Below are positions 1 to 6,028 of a stretch of 11,917 nt of DNA, one piece after another (position 1 is the stretch's first letter; every line of letters starts with the position of its first letter). Source of the DNA: JBGPJM01 sp041485385 (GTDB lineage Bacteria; Planctomycetota; Phycisphaerae; Phycisphaerales; UBA1924); contig JBGPJM010000152.1 of NCBI GenBank assembly GCA_041485385.1, forward strand, positions 1 to 11,917. Reading direction: 5' to 3'. The notes under the pieces were generated by a model. That model was not told the origin of the DNA. It did no database searches and worked only from the letters and a program-made list of their open reading frames with translations. A program made the position numbers and the translations under genes.

Positions 1-947
1 CAGTGGCCGACGTCGGCGACGATCAGATCCTCAATGAGGAACGTGCCGATTCCCTCGAAGCGCACATACGGCGCGACGTTGAGCCGCATGACCACGTCGC
101 CGACGTCGTTCATGTCCGATACGCTATTCGTCTGGCCGCATCCGCTGAACACCTCCCAGCCCACTCCATCGGTGTAGCGAGCCGCATGGGAGGGGCAGTT
201 GCTGCCGCCCCCGGTGTTGATCACGAAGCCGGCAACCTGGCCGGATTCGTTGATCGCCACGGCCCAGGAAGACGCGAAGCCGGGGCCGGGCGCGGCGAGG
301 TTCTGGACGATCATGGTGTCCAAATCCAGGCGCTTGGTGGGGTAGGAGTGGTCCACAAGCACGCGCTGGTTATTGATGGCACAGGGATCGAACACGCCGG
401 TCGACGTGAGGTTCTGCGTTCCTCCCGGGGCGGAGAAGAGCACCGGGTGATGAAACATGCCGTCGCGCGAGTATCCGACGATGTCCCCGACGTTGTTGAC
501 CGCCAGCGCATCGCTATAAATGTCACCGGGCAGCGTGCCGAACTGTTGGATCGTGTAGCCGCCGGAGCCGTTGGCGATCCACGCCGCGGCTCTCGCGTAC
601 CCCGGGTACGAAAACCCCACGGAGCCGACGATCACGCCAGCGTCGTTGATGTCGTTTGCAAAGCCGAACTCGACGCTAGGCGGCAGCGGGAGGAACACCG
701 CGGGAGCTCCGGCGTGCGACACCCACGCGCCGGTGCCCGAGGTGCTCGTGCCGACGACGTCGCCGGCCGCATTCATCGCAGAGGCCTTGATGGCGCTGAT
801 GCCGGGCGTAAGGAACCGGGCCGTGTATTGGGGCGGGTCCGCGCTCGCCGCCGAGGGCGCTGTGCCGATCAAGAAAGCGACGCCCAGCAAGAATGCCGCC
901 GCCGGACGCTGACCGCCGACTTCGATCCTGTTCCACCGAGAAAGCAT
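1..947 (-). CDS. Secreted HAF-like NxxG-repeat protein, 3' end missing
   Basis: The gene runs off the left edge of the window, so only its first 315 codons are visible, with no stop. It begins MLSRWNRIEV and has a Sec-type signal peptide: a hydrophobic stretch at about 17-30, then APSAASA with a likely cleavage after residue 36. The mature part carries recurring motifs of the form xxINxxGDVVG: SAMNAAGDVVG, NDINDAGVIVG, LAVNNVGDIVG, CAINNQRVLVD, VAINESGQVAG and SDMNDVGDVVM. These resemble the HAF-type extracellular repeats found in beta-propeller-like secreted proteins of planctomycetes and other bacteria. The start is supported by AAGGAGG five bases upstream. The full protein probably continues to another repeat and perhaps a dockerin like its neighbour, but this part is not visible. 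The exact function is unknown. The long plus-strand open frame over the same bases is its antisense shadow. Confidence 0.85.
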   Translation of the reverse strand, partial: MLSRWNRIEVGGQRPAAAFLLGVAFLIGTAPSAASADPPQYTARFLTPGISAIKASAMNAAGDVVGTSTSGTGAWVSHAGAPAVFLPLPPSVEFGFANDINDAGVIVGSVGFSYPGYARAAAWIANGSGGYTIQQFGTLPGDIYSDALAVNNVGDIVGYSRDGMFHHPVLFSAPGGTQNLTSTGVFDPCAINNQRVLVDHSYPTKRLDLDTMIVQNLAAPGPGFASSWAVAINESGQVAGFVINTGGGSNCPSHAARYTDGVGWEVFSGCGQTNSVSDMNDVGDVVMRLNVAPYVRFEGIGTFLIEDLIVADVGH

Positions 948-952
948 GCAAG

Positions 953-959
953 CCTCCTT
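953..959 (-). promoter_or_regulatory. Strong Shine-Dalgarno for the gene at 1-947
   Basis: On the minus strand AAGGAGG lies five bases before the ATG at 947. It fixes the start and excludes the out-of-frame minus-strand ATG at 981. Confidence 0.8.
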
Positions 960-1122
960 GTCGATTACTGACGCTCGACATACATGGCCGGAAATCGCCG
1001 GGCGGCTCGGTCCCGTTTGGGGTCGAGCCGCAACGCCCGCCATCTCACGCGGACTCGTCTGCCGCAGACGCCAACTCATGAGCCACAGATTCTCCCACAG
1101 CGGCGCCGCGCACGCCTCGGGG

Positions 1123-1287
1123 CTACGCACCGACCGTCGCCATCGCCGTCTCGCTCCACGGCCCCGGGAGCGGATCGATCACCGTGACGCTGGAGCAGTA
1201 CGACTGCGCCTGCGCGGGCGCGGCGCACAGGCCCGCGCCGAAGGCGAGAAGGATGAGATGTCGGATATTCGTGATTCTGTTCTCCAT
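1123..1287 (-). pseudogene. Remnant 5' copy of the dockerin gene at 1346-2575
   Basis: This 54-codon frame begins MENRITNIRHLILLAFGAGL and continues through the AQAQ signal-peptide end to VTVIDPLPG. It is almost the same as the start of the neighbouring dockerin gene (MNIRQLILIAFGAG...VTVIDPLPG). After DPLPG the likeness stops, and the frame ends 13 residues later (PWSETAMATVGA). No NxxG repeats or dockerin follow in any minus-strand frame. The methionine used as start in the intact gene (NRTMNIRQ) is threonine here (NRITNIRH), so the probable native start codon is lost, although the upstream ATG remains. It lies in the same orientation, 3' of the parent gene and 5' of the HAF-like gene at 1-947. 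The best reading is the leftover of a tandem paralogue whose body was deleted, or a short segmental duplication. A tiny exported peptide is possible but less likely. Confidence 0.75.
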
Positions 1288-1290
1288 CTG
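1163..1290 (-). repeat. Direct repeat, copy 1 (128 bases)
   Basis: By hand alignment this segment matches 2466-2593 without gaps, with 120 of 128 bases identical. It covers the signal-peptide coding region and a few bases upstream of the first ATG. Similarity fades abruptly on both sides. Confidence 0.9.
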
Positions 1291-1345
1291 CTGTGGTGTC
1301 GTCAATGGCCGTGGCCGAGGCCTGGCGCGCGAGCCCCTGTCCGGT

Positions 1346-2575
1346 TCAGCATCCGGCGAAGAAGGCGCCGAGGAAGTCGAAGAAGTCCTGGCTGTTCGTG
1401 ACGCCGTTGCCGTTGAAATCGGCCGAGCCCGCGAAGAACGAGGTCAGGAAGTCGAAGAAGTCCTGCGAGTCGAGCGTGCCGGAGTGGTTGAAATCGGCCG
1501 GGCAGGGAGGCGGGACCGGCGTGAGGATGTACGACACCGTGGGCGCCGGCGGGAGCTGGCTGATGCCGGTGCCGATGATCTGGCCGGCGTCGTTGATCCC
1601 GGAGATCCCCGTGAGCACGAGCTGCAGCGCGGGGTCGACGAGCGGCTCGAGATTCTCGTTGCCGCGCTCGGGGGTCCAGAGCCACATGTCGAGGTAGCTG
1701 TTCTCGCTGCCGCCGGACTCACCGACGACGTGCCCGAGGTTGTTCAGGCCCTTGGGGCGTACGTGAACGTTGGGGATGCCGACGACTGCGGCGCCGGCGG
1801 CCTCGCTCCAGACGAAGGCTCGGGAGTAGTACTGGGAACCGCTGTTGTATTCCCAGCGCCCGGCAACCTGTCCGTCGTTGTTGAGGGCCCAGGTGAACGT
1901 CCGGGCGTAGGGGGGCGGCGGCGGGGTGATCTGCACCTCCGAGCCGTCGGCCTGACGCAGGAACGCCAGCGGGCCCGCGTAGACGCCGGTGAAGGCGACC
2001 TGGCCGGCGTCGTTGATGTCGGCGAAGCGCCAGTTGCTCGAGGGGGACGTTCGACCCTGGCCGAAGGTGGTGAAGGTCGGAGGCGAGCCGGGAGAGGCGG
2101 TGAAGAAGCACGTCAGGCTCCGGGTGAAGCCGTTATCGAGGCAGGTGCGCCCCACGGCGGTGCCGTTGTTGTTGATGTTGTGCGCGTAGGAGTCAGGCTG
2201 GAAGAGCGTCATCAGGCCGGCCTGGTAGCGCCACCCGATGGGGTGCGTTTGATCGTTCCAGGTAACCTGCGCGTAGCCAACGATCGCCCCGTCGTCGTTG
2301 ATGTCCGTGGGCACCGAGAACAGGTAGCCGGTCGGGCGCGGCAGCTCCTGCACTCCCACCCCCGGCCGGTAGAGGTAGGGGCGCTGGTTGTCGATCGGCG
2401 AGCCGTAGGAGACGCCGACGACGTCGCCAACGTTGTTGATCGCGTTGGTCGAAACGAGGAAATGGCCCGGGAGCGGATCGATCACCGTGACGCTGTAGCG
2501 GTACGACTGCGCCTGCGCGGGCGCGGCGCACAGGCCCGCGCCGAAGGCGATCAGGATGAGTTGCCGGATATTCAT
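1346..2575 (-). CDS. Secreted HAF-like repeat protein with GC-type dockerin
   Basis: The 409-residue product has a signal peptide (MNIRQLILIAFGAG, likely AQA cleavage near residue 22). Seven spaced NxxG motifs follow: NAINNVGDVVG (44), TDINDDGAIVG (90), HNINNNGTAVG (132), ADINDAGQVAF (185), WALNNDGQVAG (229), KGLNNLGHVVG (275) and SGINDAGQIIG (325). Seven repeats suit a seven-bladed propeller-like fold (inference). Residues 358-409 form a dockerin-like domain of two calcium-loop repeats, DFNHSGTLDSQD and DFNGNGVTNSQD, each followed by FFDFL, ending FAGC. This is the 'GC-type dockerin' seen in Phycisphaerae. In classical systems dockerins bind cohesins; the partner here is unknown. The start at 2575 is chosen over the in-frame ATG at 2590 because GGAG lies nine bases before it and the signal peptide is then compact. 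The remnant copy at 1123-1287 keeps only the ATG equivalent to 2590, so the choice is not certain. Confidence 0.88.
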   Translation of the reverse strand: MNIRQLILIAFGAGLCAAPAQAQSYRYSVTVIDPLPGHFLVSTNAINNVGDVVGVSYGSPIDNQRPYLYRPGVGVQELPRPTGYLFSVPTDINDDGAIVGYAQVTWNDQTHPIGWRYQAGLMTLFQPDSYAHNINNNGTAVGRTCLDNGFTRSLTCFFTASPGSPPTFTTFGQGRTSPSSNWRFADINDAGQVAFTGVYAGPLAFLRQADGSEVQITPPPPPYARTFTWALNNDGQVAGRWEYNSGSQYYSRAFVWSEAAGAAVVGIPNVHVRPKGLNNLGHVVGESGGSENSYLDMWLWTPERGNENLEPLVDPALQLVLTGISGINDAGQIIGTGISQLPPAPTVSYILTPVPPPCPADFNHSGTLDSQDFFDFLTSFFAGSADFNGNGVTNSQDFFDFLGAFFAGC

Positions 2576-2593
2576 GGTTCTGTTCTCCATCTG
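2466..2593 (-). repeat. Direct repeat, copy 2 (128 bases)
   Basis: This is the parent copy of the repeat at 1163-1290, in direct orientation, inside the 5' end of the dockerin gene. The two copies lie about 1.3 kb apart, so recombination between them would remove the whole dockerin gene. Confidence 0.9.
2585..2588 (-). promoter_or_regulatory. GGAG ribosome binding site deciding the start at 2575
   Basis: GGAG sits nine bases before the ATG at 2575 on the minus strand. It overlaps the alternative upstream ATG at 2590, which itself has no purine-rich sequence in front of it. Confidence 0.45.
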
Positions 2594-2614
2594 TGGTCTG
2601 GATGCACGCCGCCA

Positions 2615-2640
2615 GCCGGCTGCCCGCGGGGGCAGTCGGC
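2615..2640. repeat. Inverted repeat with GCGG loop
   Basis: GCCGGCTGCCC (2615-2625) and GGGCAGTCGGC (2630-2640) can form an 11-pair stem with one G-T pair on the plus strand and a four-base loop. It lies 40 bases upstream of the dockerin gene start, so it may sit in that gene's leader or near its promoter. There is no T-run next to it, so a terminator is unlikely. Confidence 0.5.
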
Positions 2641-2662
2641 ATGCCCGAAGAAGGGTGCTCGG

Positions 2663-2680
2663 CCGTTCACGGTCGAACGG
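2663..2680. repeat. Small inverted repeat CCGTTC/GAACGG
   Basis: CCGTTC and GAACGG are separated by six bases (ACGGTC) in the divergent intergenic region. It could be a regulator half-site pair or chance in GC-rich DNA. Confidence 0.3.
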
Positions 2681-2781
2681 GCCCGGCACGCAAGTGGCAA
2701 AAGTTCCCGCCGCGGCTTGAGTTAGGAGCCTGCCCGGGGGCGGCGTTGCGGGAGCGGAGCGGGCCGCGGCTGGTTGTCCCG

Positions 2782-2807
2782 CGGGCCCCGCCAGAGACCG
2801 GGGCCCG
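2782..2807. repeat. Perfect 9-base inverted repeat upstream of the sigma gene
   Basis: CGGGCCCCG (2782-2790) is the exact reverse complement of CGGGGCCCG (2799-2807), with eight bases between. It ends eight bases before the TATATT box at 2815, so it covers where a -35 element would lie. That placement suits an operator or a leader structure (inference). Confidence 0.5.
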
Positions 2808-2814
2808 GGCGACA

Positions 2815-2820
2815 TATATT
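2815..2820 (+). promoter_or_regulatory. Possible -10 box for the sigma/kinase operon
   Basis: TATATT stands out in otherwise GC-rich DNA 24 bases before the sigma-factor ATG. No good -35 hexamer is seen 16-18 bases upstream. The call rests on composition and position only. Confidence 0.3.
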
Positions 2821-2843
2821 CATGCGGAAGGCGACGCCCGAAC

Positions 2844-3452
2844 ATGTCAGAGGATCCTCCCCGGATGGAACAGCAATCGCCGACGCACGCCGGGAACGTG
2901 ACCATGCTGCTCGTTCGCGCCGGCGCCGGTGACTCCAAGGCCACCGATGAGTTGCTGCCCCTGGTGTACGACGAGCTCCGCGGCCTGGCGGCCAAGCACC
3001 TGGCCGGCGAGCGCCCCAACCACACGCTGCAGCCCACGGCGCTGGTGCACGAGGCGTACCTGCGCCTGGTCGGGCCCGGCGAGGTGACCTGGGACAACCG
3101 GGCCCACTTCTTCGGCGCGGCCGCGCGGGCGATCCGGCGGATCCTCACCGACTACGCGCGTGCCCGCGACAGCGCCAAGCGCGGCGGTGGGTGGTCGCGG
3201 GTATCGGTGGACGAACTGCGGATCGCCGCGCCCGAAACGGAAGTGGACCTCCTGGCGCTGGACGAGGCGCTGGATCGGCTCGCGGAGCTGGACGCGCAGA
3301 AGTCCAAGGTGGTGGAGCTGCGTTTCTTCGCGGGGTTGACGGCCGAGGAGACGGCGCTGGCGCTGGGCGTGTCGCCCAGCACGGTCGCGCGGGATTGGCA
3401 GTTCGCGCGGGTGTGGCTCCAGCGCGAGCTGTCCCGTGGAGAGACCGCTTGA
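2844..3452 (+). CDS. ECF-type RNA polymerase sigma factor, kinase-linked family
   Basis: The 202-residue product is a two-domain ECF sigma factor that directs RNA polymerase to a dedicated set of promoters. Region 2 spans about 20-110, with DELLPLVYDELRGLA (35-49) and HTLQPTALVHEAYLRLV (60-76). Region 4 spans about 137-196, with the helix-turn-helix LTAEETALALGVSPSTVARDW (165-185). The HTLQPTALVHEAYLRL signature is typical of planctomycete and acidobacterial ECF factors encoded beside Ser/Thr kinases. No anti-sigma gene is present. Region 2.2 lacks the acidic DAED common in ECF factors and has QPTA (63-66), so Thr65 is a candidate phosphosite. The ATG at 2844 has a distant GGAAGG; an ATG at 2865 (MEQQ) is an alternative start that would not affect the domains. 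The kinase begins inside the last codons, indicating one operon. Confidence 0.93.
   Translation: MSEDPPRMEQQSPTHAGNVTMLLVRAGAGDSKATDELLPLVYDELRGLAAKHLAGERPNHTLQPTALVHEAYLRLVGPGEVTWDNRAHFFGAAARAIRRILTDYARARDSAKRGGGWSRVSVDELRIAAPETEVDLLALDEALDRLAELDAQKSKVVELRFFAGLTAEETALALGVSPSTVARDWQFARVWLQRELSRGETA
3438..3444 (+). promoter_or_regulatory. Ribosome binding site for the TTG-started kinase
   Basis: GGAGAGA lies within the end of the sigma gene, four to seven bases before the TTG at 3449. It supports a TTG start overlapping the sigma stop (TTGA) and hence translational coupling. Confidence 0.6.
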
Positions 3453-5941
3453 CCGGCGAGACGCTCAAGCGCGTCGAGGCGATCTTCTTCCGCGTGGTGG
3501 GGCTGGACCCGCGCGAGCGCGCCCGGGTGCTCGATGCCGAGTGCGCGGGCGACGCGCCGCTCCGCGCCGAAGTCGAGTCGCTCGTGTCCCATGCGGCCGT
3601 GCCGGATGATTTCCTGGCGACGCCCGCGCTCGCCTTGGCCGCGCTCACCCGGGCCACGGGCGATCCCCAGGGGGGGAGCGACGCGATGGTGGGACGGGCC
3701 GTCGGCGCCTACCGGATCCAGGAGCGGATCGCCTCCGGGGGCATGGGGACGGTCTACCTCGGCGCCCGCGCCGACGGGGCGTTCCAGCAGCAGGTGGCCA
3801 TCAAAGTAGTGAAGCGGGGGATGGACACCGACGAGATCGTCCGGCGGTTCCGCACCGAGCGGCAGACGCTGGCGAACCTGGCTCACCCCAACATCGCGGG
3901 CCTGCTGGACGGGGGCGCGACCGAGGACGGGCGCCCGTACCTGGTCATGGAGTTCGTGCACGGGACGCCCATCGACAGGTATTGCGACGAGCGGGCGCTC
4001 GACACCGTGCAGCGCCTCCGGCTGTTCCTCCAGGTCTGCCGCGCCGTGCAAAGCGCCCACCAGAACCTGGTCATCCACCGGGACCTCAAGCCCGGCAACA
4101 TCCTCGTCACGCCCGAGGGTGTCCCCAAGCTGCTGGATTTCGGCGTCGCCAAGGTGCTGCTGGGGCCCGAGGCCGCCGGCACCAGCGCGGGCGAACCCAC
4201 GATCCCCGAACAGCGGCGCCTGACGCCCGAATACGCCAGCCCGGAGCAGATCCAGGGCCTCCCCGTCACCACCGCCAGCGACGTGTATTCACTGGGCGTC
4301 ATCCTGTACGAGCTGCTCAGCGGCCAGCGCCCCTACCACTTCCGCACCCGCACAACCGGAGAGATCGAGCGCGTGGTCTGTTACGTCGATCCGCCCCTCC
4401 CCAGCGCCGTCGTGGGCCGGGCGCCCGACCCGCAGCCCACGCCCCCCGCCGATGCCGATTCCGGGCGCCCGCCCGCGCCATCCGCGGGCGCGGCCCAGAA
4501 GACCCGCAGGCGCCTGCGCGGCGACCTGGACACGATCGTGCTCATGGCCCTGCGGAAGGAGCCCGCCCGGCGCTACACCTCGGTCGAGCAGCTCTCCGGC
4601 GATATCGAATGCTACCTGCGCGGCCTGCCGGTCATGGCCCGGAAGGACACCTTCGCCTACCGCACCAGCAAGTTCGTGCGCCGGCACGCCCTGGGCACCG
4701 CGGCCGCGGCGGGTGTCACGCTGGCCGTGCTGGCGGGCGCTGTCGGGATCGCCTGGCAGGCGCGCAACACCGCCCGCCAGCGCGACGCGGCGTTCATGGC
4801 GCGCGACCAGGCCGAGCAGATCGCCAAGTTTCTCCGCGACACGCTCACCTCGGTCGATCCCGGCGAGAAGGGGCCCGACGCGACCGTCCGGCAGGTCCTC
4901 GACGACGCCGCGGTGCGCGTCGACGCGGAGCTGGCCAACACGCCGCTTGTGCACGCCGCCGTGCTCTCGGCGATCGGCACCGCCTATCTGGGGCTGGGGA
5001 TGCTGGACAAGGCCCAGGCGTGCATTACCCGGGCCATGGACGAGCGCCGCGCGCTGCTGGGCGACGGCCAGCACGACATGGCCGAGAGCATGCTCGATCT
5101 GGCCAGCGTCTTCTACGCCAGGGAGCGATTCGACGAGGCCGAGCCGCTGCTGCGCAGGGCGCTGGAGATCTTCAAGACCATCCGCGGCGACCACAACCTG
5201 GACATCGCACGCTCGTCCAACGACCTGGGCGCCGTGCTCCGCGCCAAGGGGCGCCTGGAGGAGGCCGAATCGTTCCACCGGCAGGCCCTCCAGATCCGGC
5301 AAGCCCACGACGGACCGGAATCGCTGACCGTGGCCGAGAGCCTCAACAACCTGGCGGGGGTGCTGAAGGCCCGCGCCGACCGCCCGGGGGCCGAACTGGC
5401 GCTGATCGAGGCGCTGCGCATCCGGCGCAAGCTGCTGCCGCCCGATCACGCCCGTGTGGCACAGTCGATCGGGAACCTGGCGGTCTTCTACGGGGGGAAC
5501 GCCGAGTACGCCCGCGCCGAGCCGCTGTTCCGGGAGGCCGTCGCGCTTGAAGAGAAGTCCATCGGCGCCGACCACCCCGACCACGCCGTCACGCTCACGA
5601 ATCTCGCCTCGCTCCTCATGCTGAAGGGAGGGGCCGATGCGGAGGCGGAGGGCCTGCTGCGCACGGCGCTCGCGATCCGCCGCGAAAAGCTGCCGCCCGG
5701 CGACAGCCGCACGGCGTACGCCCAGGCCATGCTGGGGCGATCGCTCCTCCGCCAGAAGCGATATGAGGAAGCCGAATCGGCCCTGACGCGCGCCCTGGCG
5801 GACCTCCGGCAGGCCGGCCCTCGCGGCGCGAGCCGCATCGGCGGCGTGCTCGATGACCTCGCCCTCCTGTACGAGGCCACCGGCCGCCCCGAGAAGGCGG
5901 CGGAAGCAAGGGCCAGCGCACCGCCGTCCAAGCAACCCTGA
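3449..5941 (+). CDS. Membrane Ser/Thr protein kinase with TPR repeats
   Basis: The product is 830 residues from the TTG. The first 80 resemble the N-terminal segment common in such kinases (RVEAIFFRVVGLDPRERARVLD, CAGDAPLRAEVESLV). The kinase domain spans about 88-390: glycine loop ASGGMGTVY (95-103), catalytic Lys119 (VAIK), HRDLKPGN with Asp212, DFG at 230-232, and TPEYASPEQ closing the activation loop. All key residues are present, so it should be active. A proline-rich insert precedes RLRGDLDTIVLMALRK. One membrane helix lies at about 416-436 (GTAAAAGVTLAVLAGAVGIAW). Tetratricopeptide-like repeats fill about 502-825 (motifs such as LLRRALEIF, AESLNNLAGVL, AEPLFREAVAL). The kinase would be cytoplasmic and the TPR part on the other side of the membrane. 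It probably phosphorylates the sigma factor upstream. An ATG at 3686 preceded by GGGGGGAG is an alternative start that would drop the N-terminal segment. Confidence 0.93.
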   Translation: MTGETLKRVEAIFFRVVGLDPRERARVLDAECAGDAPLRAEVESLVSHAAVPDDFLATPALALAALTRATGDPQGGSDAMVGRAVGAYRIQERIASGGMGTVYLGARADGAFQQQVAIKVVKRGMDTDEIVRRFRTERQTLANLAHPNIAGLLDGGATEDGRPYLVMEFVHGTPIDRYCDERALDTVQRLRLFLQVCRAVQSAHQNLVIHRDLKPGNILVTPEGVPKLLDFGVAKVLLGPEAAGTSAGEPTIPEQRRLTPEYASPEQIQGLPVTTASDVYSLGVILYELLSGQRPYHFRTRTTGEIERVVCYVDPPLPSAVVGRAPDPQPTPPADADSGRPPAPSAGAAQKTRRRLRGDLDTIVLMALRKEPARRYTSVEQLSGDIECYLRGLPVMARKDTFAYRTSKFVRRHALGTAAAAGVTLAVLAGAVGIAWQARNTARQRDAAFMARDQAEQIAKFLRDTLTSVDPGEKGPDATVRQVLDDAAVRVDAELANTPLVHAAVLSAIGTAYLGLGMLDKAQACITRAMDERRALLGDGQHDMAESMLDLASVFYARERFDEAEPLLRRALEIFKTIRGDHNLDIARSSNDLGAVLRAKGRLEEAESFHRQALQIRQAHDGPESLTVAESLNNLAGVLKARADRPGAELALIEALRIRRKLLPPDHARVAQSIGNLAVFYGGNAEYARAEPLFREAVALEEKSIGADHPDHAVTLTNLASLLMLKGGADAEAEGLLRTALAIRREKLPPGDSRTAYAQAMLGRSLLRQKRYEEAESALTRALADLRQAGPRGASRIGGVLDDLALLYEATGRPEKAAEARASAPPSKQP

Positions 5942-6028
5942 ACCAACCGGCCCGTGCGCCGCGTCACGCCTTCCTTTGCCTTCGCCCACCACGGGGTCCG
6001 CTTGCCCGCCTTGCGTCGGGGCGTCGCA

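Noticed and set aside
3..971. Long plus-strand open frame opposite the HAF-like gene
   Set aside because: Its translation is Arg/Asp/Val-rich with no recognisable domain, while the minus strand has a signal peptide, a strong ribosome binding site and recurring NxxG motifs. It is an antisense shadow of high-GC coding DNA.
1346..1504. Short tandem DNA repeat in the dockerin-coding region
   Set aside because: The repeated stretches (for example 1371-1390 and 1446-1465) encode the two copies of the SQDFFDFL loop-helix, so they reflect the duplicated calcium-loop structure and not a mobile or CRISPR repeat.
1184..2725. 513-codon plus-strand open frame
   Set aside because: It is antisense to the dockerin gene, shows low-complexity Gly/Arg/Val/Glu composition and has no domain.
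4289..5992. 567-codon minus-strand open frame opposite the kinase
   Set aside because: It lies opposite a kinase with all catalytic motifs and TPRs intact; its own translation has no recognisable domain.
5942..6028. Terminator between the convergent kinase and LEPR genes
   Set aside because: The 87 bases contain only short imperfect GC pairings and a repeated GCGTC, with no stem followed by a T-run on either strand.
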